64,000 nt of DNA from Alcanivorax jadensis T9 (lineage in GTDB: Bacteria > Pseudomonadota > Gammaproteobacteria > Pseudomonadales > Alcanivoracaceae). The translations under genes were made by a program, and so were the position numbers. Of the stretch, positions 40,880-49,550 are shown piece after piece. The stretch covers positions 87,031-151,030 of the forward strand of contig NZ_ARXU01000008.1 of assembly GCF_000756655.1 (NCBI RefSeq), written 5' to 3'. Each line of letters begins with the position of its first letter. Position 1 is the stretch's first letter. The notes beneath the pieces were generated by a model. That model ran no database searches. It had not been told where the DNA came from and worked only from the letters and a program-made list of their open reading frames with translations.

Positions 40880-41595
40880 AGTTTTCTCCTCCCCTGGAAA
40901 CGGTCACGCTACTGCGACGCTACAAGCGGTTTATGGCTGATGTAGTGCGCGCCGATGGCACTGAAATGACAGTGCACTGCGCCAACACAGGCTCCATGAA
41001 AAACTGCGTACTCGGTGAGCCCCAGCAGGCGCTGATTTCCGACAGTGGTAATCCCAAGCGCAAATATCGCCATACCCTGGAGGCGCTGCAGGTGGGCCAT
41101 GGCCACTGGGCCGGGGTCAATACCAGCCGGCCCAATGCGCTGGTGGAAGAGGCGGTCCGCGCCGGCCGTGTTGACGCACTGAGCCCCGGCACCGGCGTGG
41201 AACGGGAAGTGAAATACGGTGACAGCCGTTTTGATCTGGCCCTGGGCGAGCGCAGCGATCCGCACACCTTTATCGAGGTGAAAAACGTCACCCTGGGGCC
41301 GGGGCCCGATGACACCGATGATGGCATGATTGCCTTTCCGGATTCCGTCACCGTGCGCGGCCAGAAACATCTGCTGACGCTGATGGACGTGGTGGCATCC
41401 GGAAAGCGGGCGGTACTGTTTTTCTGTGTGCAGCACAGTGGCGCGACCGCTGCCCGGCCAGCGGATGAGATTGATGCCCGTTACGGGGAACTGCTGCGTG
41501 AAGCCGTGCAGAAGGGGGTAGAAGTGCTGGCATGGAAGGTGGCGATATCCGCCGATGGTTTCGAACTGGAAAAACCCTTGCCGATTCGGATGTAG
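40876..41595 (+). CDS. sfsA: Sugar fermentation stimulation protein SfsA
   Basis: A 239-residue SfsA-family protein, a predicted nuclease-like fold with an OB N-terminal part. Typical family motifs are RYKRFMADV, HCANTGSMKNC, NTSRPNALVEEAV and the acidic FIEVKNVTL with FPDSVTVRGQKHL. The biochemical role is not established; early work linked it to maltose metabolism in E. coli. Its start GTG overlaps the stop of the aminotransferase. Its stop codon TAG lies inside the GTAGGAG repeat. Confidence 0.93.
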   Translation: MKFSPPLETVTLLRRYKRFMADVVRADGTEMTVHCANTGSMKNCVLGEPQQALISDSGNPKRKYRHTLEALQVGHGHWAGVNTSRPNALVEEAVRAGRVDALSPGTGVEREVKYGDSRFDLALGERSDPHTFIEVKNVTLGPGPDDTDDGMIAFPDSVTVRGQKHLLTLMDVVASGKRAVLFFCVQHSGATAARPADEIDARYGELLREAVQKGVEVLAWKVAISADGFELEKPLPIRM

Positions 41596-41747
41596 GAGTT
41601 CCTCTCGAGGGACGAACCACGCGTTAGCGTGGGAAACGCCTCAGAGGCTCCCAAGCCATTAACGCCGTTGCTGTCGTGATCGGGTAGCCCCTGCCTCGCC
41701 TTTTCCCTCGCCTGGGCTCGGGTTCGTCCCTCGAGAGGAACTCCTAC
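41592..41747. repeat. GTAGGAG-type inverted-repeat element, copy 1
   Basis: A perfect 27-bp terminal inverted repeat (arms 41592-41618 and 41721-41747, outer ends GTAGGAGTTCC / GGAACTCCTAC) flanks 102 bases. The left arm supplies the stop codon of sfsA. The internal layout (CCACGC-GTTA-GCGTGG hairpin, then CGCCT...AGGC, and CTCGCC near the right end) parallels the copy at 47714-47878. The outer motif is the REP sequence type common in pseudomonads. Confidence 0.85.
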
Positions 41748-41777
41748 AGCGGCGTTGTAGAAAGCACGGTGCAAGCC

Positions 41778-41806
41778 CTATCGCGCCGCGAGCGACGCGC
41801 CTACAG
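41778..41806 (-). repeat. REP-like sequence variant
   Basis: Minus-strand CTGTAGGCGCGTCGCTCGCG resembles the GTAGGAGCGGCGCTTGAGCC repeat. It is unpaired and lies between the element at 41592-41747 and the srkA stop. Confidence 0.45.
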
Positions 41807-41821
41807 AAAGTCGCTGTTCCT

Positions 41822-42781
41822 CTACAGTGGGGCCTGCAAGCTGCGCAGTTGCTGCTGCAATAACTCCACCTGTATCCGCCAGTAGTTCATCGATTCAAAC
41901 CAGGGAAAGGCGGGCGGAAAGGCAGGGTCATCCCAGCGTTTGGCCAGCCAGGCGTCGTAGCAGATGATGCGGCGTGTGCGTAATGGCTCGATCAGGGAAA
42001 CCTGCTGCCAGGGGAAGGGCAGAAAGGTGTCATAACCGCTGGCGAGGACGCGTAGCTGATGTTGTTGTTCGTCCTGTTCGCCGGACAGCAGCATCCAGAG
42101 ATCCTGCATGGCTGGCGCGCGCAGGCTGTCGTCCAGATCCACAAAATGCGGTTTGTCATCGCGCCACAGGATGTTGCCGGTATGGCAGTCGCCATGCACA
42201 TTGAGCAGCGGGAAATCCACATCGCGCAGGCGTTGTTCGATGGCTTCCAGCAGTTGGCCCGAGACATCCCGATACTGGCTGCGGTAATTCAGATCTACCA
42301 CGTCATTGATCAGAAAGGTGCTGGCGGCACGAATATCGGCGACCGGGTCCATGGTGTGGCGGAGCTGATAGGGGCGGTCGCTGCCGCAGGCATGCCAGCG
42401 TGCCAGGGTGCGGCCCAGCTGTTCCAGGTGGTTGTCGTTGTCCAGTTCCGGCGCATGGCCGCCGGCTCTGCGGAACACCGCAAAGGCAAAGCCGTCGCAG
42501 TGGAACAGGGTGGTGCCGTTCTTTTCGATGGGGGCAACCACCGGCAGGTCCCGCTCCACCAGAAACAGGCTGAAGGCGTGCTCTTCCAGAATCTGTTCGT
42601 CGCTCCAGCGCTGCGGGCGGTAGAACTTGACGATTACCGGCGGGCCGTCTTCCTGGCCCACCTGGTATACCCGGTTCTCGAAGCTGTTCAGTTGCAGCAG
42701 GCGACCGTCGCTGAGGAAGCCGGCGGCGTCCACGGCGTCGAGCATGTAGTCCGGGGTGAGGTCATCAAAGGGATGGCTCAT
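41822..42781 (-). CDS. srkA: Stress response serine/threonine kinase A (YihE/RdoA)
   Basis: A 319-residue aminoglycoside-phosphotransferase-fold protein kinase known to protect against stress-induced death in E. coli. The catalytic loop is NVHGDCHTGNILW and the Mg-binding motif is HFVDLDDS. The N-terminus reads LTPDYMLDAVDAAGF with SFENRVYQVG, and the ATP lysine is in VIVKFYRPQRW. Start ATG 42781 gives MSHPFDDLTP as in homologues; the frame is open upstream to 42826. It is the last gene of a probable PfkB-Rieske-srkA operon, seven bases after the Rieske gene. Confidence 0.95.
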   Translation of the reverse strand: MSHPFDDLTPDYMLDAVDAAGFLSDGRLLQLNSFENRVYQVGQEDGPPVIVKFYRPQRWSDEQILEEHAFSLFLVERDLPVVAPIEKNGTTLFHCDGFAFAVFRRAGGHAPELDNDNHLEQLGRTLARWHACGSDRPYQLRHTMDPVADIRAASTFLINDVVDLNYRSQYRDVSGQLLEAIEQRLRDVDFPLLNVHGDCHTGNILWRDDKPHFVDLDDSLRAPAMQDLWMLLSGEQDEQQHQLRVLASGYDTFLPFPWQQVSLIEPLRTRRIICYDAWLAKRWDDPAFPPAFPWFESMNYWRIQVELLQQQLRSLQAPL

Positions 42782-42788
42782 AAGCGGC

Positions 42789-43121
42789 TCAGGCCGGCAC
42801 CTCGACCTGACCGAGCCACACTTCATCGCCGCGCACTTCCAGTGGTACCGGAATCAGCTTGTCGCCGCTGCAGGGGCCGGACAGGCAGTCGCCAGTATCA
42901 ATCTCGAAGAGGGCGCCGTGGTTGGCGCACATGATGAACTGGTTGTCGCTGTCCATGAACTGGTCGGGCATGAAGTTCAGCTCGATGCCCAGATGCGGGC
43001 ACCAGTTGATGAAGGCGCGGACCAGGCCGTCGTGTTTCACCACGACCACCGGCTGGCCGTCTTTCTGGAATTCCCGGGCGCTGTCGTCCGGGATGTCGGT
43101 CAGGTTGCAAACGTGTTCCAT
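42789..43121 (-). CDS. Small Rieske [2Fe-2S] protein
   Basis: A 110-residue single Rieske domain. The cluster ligands are visible as CPHLG (Cys-x-His) and CANHGALFE (Cys-x2-His), with a third Cys pair (CLSGPC) just after. It resembles ferredoxin subunits of dioxygenases or NirD, but no oxygenase is nearby, so the electron-transfer partner is unknown. It starts four bases after the end of the PfkB kinase gene. Confidence 0.88.
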   Translation of the reverse strand: MEHVCNLTDIPDDSAREFQKDGQPVVVVKHDGLVRAFINWCPHLGIELNFMPDQFMDSDNQFIMCANHGALFEIDTGDCLSGPCSGDKLIPVPLEVRGDEVWLGQVEVPA

Positions 43122-43125
43122 GGAA

Positions 43126-44130
43126 TCAATTACCTAAAATGTCTTGGCGAATCTGCTGGTGGGTGTCGGCGCTCAGGCGCGGCCCGAATTCGGTGACCAG
43201 ACGGGCGGCGGCAGCGGCAGCGAGCTTGCCGGCAGACGCAAAATCGTGGCCATGGGTAATGGCGTACAGGAAGGCGCCGGCAAACATGTCGCCGGCGCCG
43301 TTACTGTCGATGGCCTTGACCGGCAAGGGAGCAATGCTGTGGGTCTGCTCACCATCCCATACCAGCGCGCCTTCGGCGCCCAGGGTGATGACGGCGGAAC
43401 GGCATACGGTCTTGAGCTTTTCCAGCGCCGCTTCCGGGCTGTCGGTATCGGTATAGCTGGTGGCTTCGGCATCGTTGCAGAACAGCAGGTCCACGCCGTC
43501 GCCCAGCATGTCGGACAGGCCGTCCTTGAAGAACTGCACCATGGCCGGGTCAGAGAAAGTCAGTGAGGTTTTCACGCCATGCTTCTCGGCCAGCTGGCGC
43601 AGTTTGATGGCCGCCGCCCGGGAGCTGTCACCGCTGACCAGATAACCCTCCAGGTACACATAGTGGCTGGCGGCGATGGCGGCTTCGTCCAGCTCCGCCT
43701 CGGAAACCTGACTGGAAATACCCAGATAGGTATTCATGGTGCGTTCCGCATCCGGCGTCAGCATGACCAGACATTTGCCGGAAATGCCGCTGTCGCGGCT
43801 GCCGTTCATGTTGGTATCGACGCCGGCGGCGGTCAGATCGTTGACAAAGATGTCGCCGGTGGCGTCGTCCGCTACCTTGCAGGCGTAGTAGCTGTTGCCA
43901 CCGAAGTAGCGGGTGGCGACCACGGTGTTGCAGGCAGAACCGCCGCTGGTTTGTTTATGAGGCTCGGCTTCGTCGGCCAGAGCAGCGATCAGCTCCGCCT
44001 GACGGGCTTCGTCCACCAGGGTCATCAGGCCCTTGCCTACCTCCATGCGCTCAAGGAAGGCGTCGCTGACCTCGATTTCTGTATCCACCAGGGCGTTGCC
44101 GAGGGCATAAACGTCGTATTTTTTCGTCAT
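43126..44130 (-). CDS. PfkB-family sugar/nucleoside kinase (adenosine kinase-like)
   Basis: A 334-residue ribokinase-fold protein. The N-terminus YDVYALGNALVDTE and the GGSACNTV loop match bacterial adenosine kinase-like members. The second PfkB signature with the catalytic Asp is AIDSNGAGDMFAGAFLY. The substrate is likely adenosine or another ribonucleoside, but that is inference from overall resemblance. ATG 44130 has GGAG just upstream. It is divergent from mrcB, with 150 bases between them, and heads the operon with the Rieske and srkA genes. Confidence 0.85.
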   Translation of the reverse strand: MTKKYDVYALGNALVDTEIEVSDAFLERMEVGKGLMTLVDEARQAELIAALADEAEPHKQTSGGSACNTVVATRYFGGNSYYACKVADDATGDIFVNDLTAAGVDTNMNGSRDSGISGKCLVMLTPDAERTMNTYLGISSQVSEAELDEAAIAASHYVYLEGYLVSGDSSRAAAIKLRQLAEKHGVKTSLTFSDPAMVQFFKDGLSDMLGDGVDLLFCNDAEATSYTDTDSPEAALEKLKTVCRSAVITLGAEGALVWDGEQTHSIAPLPVKAIDSNGAGDMFAGAFLYAITHGHDFASAGKLAAAAAARLVTEFGPRLSADTHQQIRQDILGN

Positions 44131-44280
44131 GGAGGCTCCGTCTTTCGGTTCGGATAAGCAAGGGCGGCTATTATGGGCGCCCCGGGTCAGGTTGCAAAAT
44201 TTACTCAAATCACTGTGAAGGGAACGGATAAGGCAAGAGAGACTCATAAAACACTCACACTTTTCTCTATACTCCCTGCC

Positions 44281-46620
44281 ATGGCGAAAAAAGCGAAAAA
44301 GTCCCCCGCGCGATCGCGGCGGCAACCGAATCGAAAAAAACGCAGCAGCGGACAACCACGTCGCTGGTTCAGCTGGTCCTTTGTGGGCAAGGCCGCGTTG
44401 GTGTGCCTGGTGCTGGGGGCTGCGGGACTGGCCTACCTGGATGCGCTGGTACGCGAGCGTTTTGATGCCCATGTCTGGCAATTGCCGGCACGGGTGTATG
44501 CGCGCCCGGTAGAGCTTTATGAAGGCCGCGTACTGTCCCGCGAGGACATGCTCAAGTTGCTGGATCTGATGCGCTATCGGCGCGACTCCCGGGCGGCTAC
44601 CCCTGGCAGCTATGCGGTGCAGGGCAACAGCTTGCTGCTGCATACCCGTGGTTTCAACGACAGTGATGGCGGCGAAAAGGCGGAGCGGATCCGGTTGAGT
44701 CTGTCTGGTGGTCAGGTTCGGTCTCTGGAGGCCGGCGGTGATCGATTGGCACGCCTGGAGCCGCTGCAGATCGGTAGTATCCACCCCCAGCACGCAGAAG
44801 ACCGGGTGCTGGTGCCGCTGGACAAAGTGCCGCCGCTGCTGGTGGAGATGCTGATCGCCACGGAGGATCAGGCCTTCTACGATCACCATGGTATTTCCCT
44901 GCGCGGTCTGGCCCGGGCCATGCTGGCGAACGTCAAAGCCGGGCGGCTGGTACAGGGTGGCAGCACCCTGACCCAGCAACTGGTGAAAAATTTCTGGCTT
45001 ACCTCAGAGCGCACCCTGTCACGCAAGCTCCTGGAAATGCCCATGGCCATGCTGCTGGAGCTGCATTACAGCAAGGAGCAGATTCTCGAGGCATACCTCA
45101 ACGAAGTGTACCTGGGGCAGGACGGAGCCCGGGCCATTCATGGCATGGGGCTGGGCGCCCAGTTCCTGTTCGGTCGCCCTCTGGAAGAACTGGAACCCCA
45201 TCATCTGGCCACTCTGGTGGCGCTGCTCAAGGGGCCCAGCTGGTATGACCCGCGCCGTCACCCGGAGCGTTCCCTGGAGCGTCGCAACACGGTATTGAAG
45301 GTGGCACTGAATGAGGGGGCACTGTCGAAAGCGGATTACGACAAATACAGTAACCGCTCCCTGGAAGTGGTGCCGCGTGGTGCCTCCGCGCTTTATGCAT
45401 TCCCCGCCTTCATTGATCTGGTAAGGCGGCAGCTGGCTCGGGATTACCCGCCGGAGGTGCTCAGTGATGAGGGGCTACGTATTCACTCCACCCTGGATGT
45501 GCTGGCCCAGCTCGCTGCCGAAGGGGCGCTGAGCGATCATCTGGACCGCCGCGATCCTGACGAAAGCAAAAAACTCAATGGTGCGGTGGTAGTGGTGGCG
45601 CCCGCCCAGGGCGATGTGCTGGCGCTGGTCAGCAATCGCAGCTCCCGGGAGGCCGGTTTCAACCGGGCCCTGGATGCCCAGCGCCCGATCGGCTCGCTGG
45701 CCAAGCCGGCGGTGGTGCTGTCGGCGGTGAGCCAGCCCAAGCAATGGTCCCTGGCTACCCTGGTGGAAGACGGACCCGTGGAAGTAACGCTGCCCAATGG
45801 CACGACCTGGTCGCCGCAGAACTTCGACAATCAGTCCCGCGGCGCTATGCCGGTGGTGGATGTGCTGACCTATTCGCGTAATCAGGGCACCGCTCGCCTG
45901 GGGCTGGATGTGGGCCTGGACAAGGTGGCTGGCACCATGAATACCCTGGGGGTGACCCGCAATATTCCCCTTTACCCGAGTATTCTGCTGGGAAGCCTGG
46001 AATTGACCCCGTTCGAGGTAGCGATGATGTATCAGCCTCTTTCAACGGGCGGGTTCAGCACTCGCCTGCGCTCCATTACCGATGTGCTCGACAAGGAAGC
46101 CAAGCCGCTGGCCCGTTACCCGGTCAATACCGACGAGGTGGTGGATGCCGGCCCGGCCTTCCTGACCCAGTGGGCCATGCAGCAGGTAGTCGAGAAAGGG
46201 ACCGGCCGTGCCGCCCGGGCGTCATTGCCGCAGGACCTCAAGGTGGCAGGCAAGACCGGCACCAGTAATGATTTCCGTGACGCCTGGTTTGCCGGTTTCT
46301 CTGCCAACCATCTGGCGGTAGTCTGGGTGGGCCGGGATGATAACCGCAATGCGGGTATTACCGGCTCCAGCGGTGCCTTGCCGGTATGGGCGCAGCTGAT
46401 GGGTAAGCTCCCCCAGCGCAGCCTGTCGCAGACGCCGCCTGCCGGCGTGGACTGGGTATGGATGAACCCGGATGGCAAGCGCGTTAGTGCTGAGGGGTGC
46501 GGCGATGCCCGTCGCTACCCGATGCTGGAAGCCTCGATTCCCCAGGACAGCGACGGCTGTGGCTCGGTAAAAGAAGCCGGGAAAGGCATCAAGGGCTGGT
46601 TCAAGGGGCTGTTTGACTAG
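44281..46620 (+). CDS. mrcB: Penicillin-binding protein 1B
   Basis: A 779-residue bifunctional class A PBP. Order: a basic cytoplasmic tail (1-35), one membrane helix (about 38-58), a UB2H-like regulatory domain (about 70-150), the GT51 glycosyltransferase (EDQAFYDHHGISLRG with the catalytic Glu, GGSTLTQQLVKNF) and the transpeptidase (SxxK in GSLAKPAV, SRN, KTGTSND). It polymerises and crosslinks peptidoglycan. ATG 44281 starts MAKKAKKS; a longer frame from 44173 overlaps the divergent promoter region and looks non-coding. A Shine-Dalgarno is not obvious. Confidence 0.96.
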   Translation: MAKKAKKSPARSRRQPNRKKRSSGQPRRWFSWSFVGKAALVCLVLGAAGLAYLDALVRERFDAHVWQLPARVYARPVELYEGRVLSREDMLKLLDLMRYRRDSRAATPGSYAVQGNSLLLHTRGFNDSDGGEKAERIRLSLSGGQVRSLEAGGDRLARLEPLQIGSIHPQHAEDRVLVPLDKVPPLLVEMLIATEDQAFYDHHGISLRGLARAMLANVKAGRLVQGGSTLTQQLVKNFWLTSERTLSRKLLEMPMAMLLELHYSKEQILEAYLNEVYLGQDGARAIHGMGLGAQFLFGRPLEELEPHHLATLVALLKGPSWYDPRRHPERSLERRNTVLKVALNEGALSKADYDKYSNRSLEVVPRGASALYAFPAFIDLVRRQLARDYPPEVLSDEGLRIHSTLDVLAQLAAEGALSDHLDRRDPDESKKLNGAVVVVAPAQGDVLALVSNRSSREAGFNRALDAQRPIGSLAKPAVVLSAVSQPKQWSLATLVEDGPVEVTLPNGTTWSPQNFDNQSRGAMPVVDVLTYSRNQGTARLGLDVGLDKVAGTMNTLGVTRNIPLYPSILLGSLELTPFEVAMMYQPLSTGGFSTRLRSITDVLDKEAKPLARYPVNTDEVVDAGPAFLTQWAMQQVVEKGTGRAARASLPQDLKVAGKTGTSNDFRDAWFAGFSANHLAVVWVGRDDNRNAGITGSSGALPVWAQLMGKLPQRSLSQTPPAGVDWVWMNPDGKRVSAEGCGDARRYPMLEASIPQDSDGCGSVKEAGKGIKGWFKGLFD

Positions 46621-46670
46621 GGTCAAATCAGATGAGAGCAAAGAATTCACCGAGGTAAGCCCCGTTTTCT

Positions 46671-46726
46671 GTAGGAGGCTGCTTGCAGCCGAACCGATGC
46701 TTGGTTCGCGGCAAGCACGCTCCTAC
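46671..46726. repeat. GTAGGAG-type REP hairpin
   Basis: GTAGGAGGCTGCTTGCAGCC (46671 on) is imperfectly inverted at 46703-46726 (GGTTCGCGGCAAGCACGCTC then CTAC). It is the compact form of the repeats at 41592, 47714 and 59916 and fills the gap after mrcB. Confidence 0.8.
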
Positions 46727-46770
46727 GCCGTAATCTGGTCTTGCCGTGGCGCTGTTCAAGGATAGAAAGA

Positions 46771-47232
46771 ATGTTGAGTGCTCAAAGGCTTGTTCAGCTG
46801 ATGCTGATCAGTATGGTGCTGGCGGGCTGTGCGGTCCGTCCTCCGATGGAGGAACCGGCAGAGCCGATGACCGCCAGTCAGGAACTGGAAGGCTCGCCGG
46901 CATTGGGTCTGTTGAGTCGGGCGGAGCAGGCCCGTCAGCAGGGCCAGACATCGGCTGCAGAGCGTTATCTGGAGCGAGCCCTGAATATCGCCCCGGACTC
47001 CTCCTGGTTGTACAAGGAGCTGGCGGGCTTGCGGCTTTCCGAGGGCGATCCCCGCGGCGCAGAAGGCTTCGCATTGAAGGCGTTGCGACTGGCTCCTGAC
47101 CATGACGATTACCGGGCTGGCTTGTGGGATCTGGTGGCCACTGCCCGTGATCGCCAGGGTGACAAATCCGGCGCCCGTCAGGCCCGCAGCAAGGCGAAGG
47201 AGTTGCGCAATCCCAAGGCCAGGCCAGTATGA
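46771..47232 (+). CDS. TPR-containing lipoprotein
   Basis: A 153-residue predicted lipoprotein. The signal MLSAQRLVQLMLISMV ends in lipobox LAGC. After a Pro/Glu-rich linker there are two to three TPR-like helices (LLSRAEQARQQGQTSAAERY, then WLYKELAGLRLSEGDPRGAE). A similar gene follows mrcB in Pseudomonas, so a role linked to PBP1B is possible but unproven; it is not clearly LpoB/LpoP. Its TGA stop overlaps the ybaK ATG by four bases. Confidence 0.85.
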   Translation: MLSAQRLVQLMLISMVLAGCAVRPPMEEPAEPMTASQELEGSPALGLLSRAEQARQQGQTSAAERYLERALNIAPDSSWLYKELAGLRLSEGDPRGAEGFALKALRLAPDHDDYRAGLWDLVATARDRQGDKSGARQARSKAKELRNPKARPV

Positions 47233-47696
47233 CACCGGCGGTGCAGGCTGCGAAAAAAGCCGGCGTTTCCTTTCAATTGCACAGTTACGACCATGATCCC
47301 AAGGCGGAAAGCTATGGGCTGGAAGCGGCGGAAGTCTTGCAGCTGCCTCCGGAAACCGTCTTCAAGACGCTGCTGGCATTGGTGGATGAACAGCCGGTCG
47401 TGGCCATGGTGCCAGTGGCTCATCAACTGGATCTGAAATGTCTGGCTCGCGCCCACGGTGGCAAGAAAGCGGCCATGTGTCCGGGGGGCAAGGCGCAGCG
47501 CCTGACAGGTTATGTACTCGGTGGTATCAGTCCGCTGGGGCAGAAAAAACGGTTGCCGCTATATCTGGATTTTAGTGCCGAATCACACAATCCCATCTAC
47601 ATGAGCGCCGGTCGGCGCGGCCTCGAAATCGCCATGGCGCCGGGTGATTTGCTGGGACTGACCGGTGGAAAAATGGTGGCGCTGGTTCGCGACTGA
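47229..47696 (+). CDS. ybaK: Cys-tRNA(Pro)/Cys-tRNA(Cys) deacylase YbaK
   Basis: A 155-residue YbaK/EbsC-family trans-editing protein that hydrolyses mischarged Cys-tRNA-Pro. Family features are TPAVQAAKKAGVSF at the start, the conserved Lys in VFKTLLALVD, the GGISPLGQKKRLPLYLD block and the YMSAGRRGLEIAM strand. ATG 47229 overlaps the preceding stop (ATGA), indicating translational coupling with the TPR lipoprotein gene. Confidence 0.93.
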   Translation: MTPAVQAAKKAGVSFQLHSYDHDPKAESYGLEAAEVLQLPPETVFKTLLALVDEQPVVAMVPVAHQLDLKCLARAHGGKKAAMCPGGKAQRLTGYVLGGISPLGQKKRLPLYLDFSAESHNPIYMSAGRRGLEIAMAPGDLLGLTGGKMVALVRD

Positions 47697-47713
47697 CTCA
47701 CTACGAAGCCACT

Positions 47714-47878
47714 GTAGGAGCGGCGCTTGAGCCGCGAACCGCGCGCCAGCGCGGAAATCGCCTGAAAGGCGATCAGGAGCTTCCGAACTCGACAGGTCTC
47801 TCTAGAGGAGGCCGCGAGTAAACCGCACCGCGTTTTCCTCGCCAAGGCTCGGATTCGCGGCTCAAACGCCGCTCCTAC
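47714..47878. repeat. GTAGGAG-type inverted-repeat element, copy 2
   Basis: 25-bp arms 47714-47738 and 47854-47878 (GTAGGAGCGGCGCTTGAGCC outer motif) differ at one position. The 115-base interior repeats the plan of the 41592 element: a CCGCGC...GCGCGG hairpin, CGCCTGAAAGGCG, and CCTCGCC near the right end. It fills the ybaK-hemL gap. Confidence 0.85.
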
Positions 47879-47899
47879 AGGTGGTTTTGGGCGACGCTA

Positions 47900-49180
47900 T
47901 TATACCTTCGCAAACGCCTTGCGCGCCGCCGCAATGGTGGCGTCGATGTCCTCATCGCTGTGTGCTGCTGACACGAAACCGGCTTCAAAGGCACTGGGGG
48001 CGAGATACACGCCCTGGTCCAGCATGGCGTGGAAGAAGCGGTTGAAGCGCTCGCTGTCACAGGCCATCACTTCCGCGAAGCTGCTGATGCGGCTCTGTTC
48101 GGTGAAAAACAACCCGAACATGGCACCCGCCTGAGCGGTGGTGAAGGCGACGCCTTCGGCGTGGGCGGCTGCCGTCATGCCATCCAGCAGGCGGGTGGTT
48201 TTTTCCGTCAGAGCCTCATGGAAGCCGGGTTCGCTGAGCAGGTTGAGGGTGGTCAGTCCGGCGGCCATGGCCACCGGGTTACCGGACAGGGTGCCGGCCT
48301 GATAAACCGGGCCCAGCGGCGCCAGATGTTCCATGATCGCTTTCTTGCCGCCAAAGGCGCCCACCGGCATGCCGCCACCGATGATCTTGCCCAGAGTGGT
48401 CATGTCCGGGGTCACGTCGTAGAGCGCCTGGGCGCCGCCCAGTGCCACCCGGAAGCCGGTCATGACTTCGTCGAAGATCAGCACGCTGCCGTAGTCATCA
48501 CAGTATTGGCGCAGGGCCTGCAGGAACGCCTTGGTGGGCGGGACGCAGTTCATGTTGCCGGCCACCGGCTCGACGATGACGGCGGCAATCTGGTCGCCGT
48601 ATTCATTGAAGGCGGCTTCCACGCTGGCAGCGTCGTTGTAATCCAGCACCAGGGTATCGCCGGTCACGGCGGCGGGGACGCCCGGTGAGCCTGGGATGCC
48701 CATGGCGCCGGAGCCGGCCTTCACCAGCAGACTGTCCACATGGCCGTGGTAGCACCCTTCGAATTTGATGATCTTGTCGCGACCGGTGTAGCCCCGGGCC
48801 AGGCGGATGGCGCTCATGGTGGCTTCGGTGCCGGAGTTGACCATGCGCACCATGTCCATGGAGGGCACCAGTTCGCAGACCTTGTCCGCCATGGCCACTT
48901 CGGTGGCGGTCGGGGCGCCGAAGCTGAGGCCGTTCTGCACCGCTGCCTGCACGGCGGCAATCACCTGGGGGTGGTTGTGGCCGAGGATCATCGGGCCCCA
49001 GGAACCCACGTAGTCGATGTAGCGGTTGTCATCTTCATCGTGCAGATAGGCGCCGCTGGCGGAGTGGAAAAACACCGGGGTGCCGCCCACGCTTTTGAAG
49101 GCTCGCACCGGGGAATTAACACCACCGGGAATGTGTTGCTGGGCCTGACGGAAAAGCTGTTCGGAGTGCTTGCGGCTCAT
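47900..49180 (-). CDS. hemL: Glutamate-1-semialdehyde 2,1-aminomutase
   Basis: A 426-residue PLP enzyme giving 5-aminolevulinate for haem by the C5 pathway. The PLP lysine is in [18 protein letters not shown], other motifs are [15 protein letters not shown] and FDEVMTGFR, and the gating loop GAGSGAMG is present as [17 protein letters not shown] 49180 follows AGAGGA with good spacing; the frame is open to 49261 without similarity. In Pseudomonas hemL lies beside thiE-thiD; here a protease and lipoprotein intervene. Confidence 0.97.
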   Translation of the reverse strand: MSRKHSEQLFRQAQQHIPGGVNSPVRAFKSVGGTPVFFHSASGAYLHDEDDNRYIDYVGSWGPMILGHNHPQVIAAVQAAVQNGLSFGAPTATEVAMADKVCELVPSMDMVRMVNSGTEATMSAIRLARGYTGRDKIIKFEGCYHGHVDSLLVKAGSGAMGIPGSPGVPAAVTGDTLVLDYNDAASVEAAFNEYGDQIAAVIVEPVAGNMNCVPPTKAFLQALRQYCDDYGSVLIFDEVMTGFRVALGGAQALYDVTPDMTTLGKIIGGGMPVGAFGGKKAIMEHLAPLGPVYQAGTLSGNPVAMAAGLTTLNLLSEPGFHEALTEKTTRLLDGMTAAAHAEGVAFTTAQAGAMFGLFFTEQSRISSFAEVMACDSERFNRFFHAMLDQGVYLAPSAFEAGFVSAAHSDEDIDATIAAARKAFAKV

Positions 49181-49550
49181 GGGGTGTCCTCTTTGTCTGG
49201 CTGTTGGCGATGCCTGGCATCGCAGGCCGCGCGGGCGGCGGGTGTGCGCCTGAGCACACACGGGAAATTACGGTTGATGATGTCGTCGGGGCATGAAGAC
49301 CCCGTGACACGGGCGAGCCTGTGATCCATGCGGAAAGTTATGTGACAACGGAGCAAAGCCAAAACATCCAGATCAAGGCGAGAAAGCGCAGGACTAGTGG
49401 GTCTAATTCAAGTTTTCTCAACACAGAGCTGGGTGTTTTGGCGCAGCGAACTGTTACAGAACTTTCCGCATAGATCACCAGGGCCCGCCACGGAAAGTGG
49501 CGGCATTATGAGGGGTGAGTGGCGGCTTGGCCAGTAGGGCGTCCGAGGGG
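49181..49550. other. hemL upstream region with inverted-repeat element
   Basis: This 370-base gap has no convincing gene. It contains the hemL leader, the inverted-repeat element 49322-49477 and a hairpin CCGCCAC GGAAA GTGGCGG at 49486-49504 without a T-run, which may end the DUF6174 transcript. Confidence 0.6.
49322..49477. repeat. Inverted-repeat element with TGATCNATGCGGAAAGTT ends
   Basis: Arms 49322-49371 and 49429-49477 are inverted: outer TGATCCATGCGGAAAGTT against TGATCTATGCGGAAAGTT, and inner GCCAAAACATCCAG against GCCAAAACACCCAG. The 57-base centre is not obviously palindromic. No ORF is present, so it is a non-autonomous, MITE-like element. Confidence 0.8.

Noticed and set aside
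41592..41806. Repeats after sfsA as a CRISPR array
   Set aside because: The repeats are inverted pairs, not regularly spaced direct repeats, and no cas genes exist in the window.
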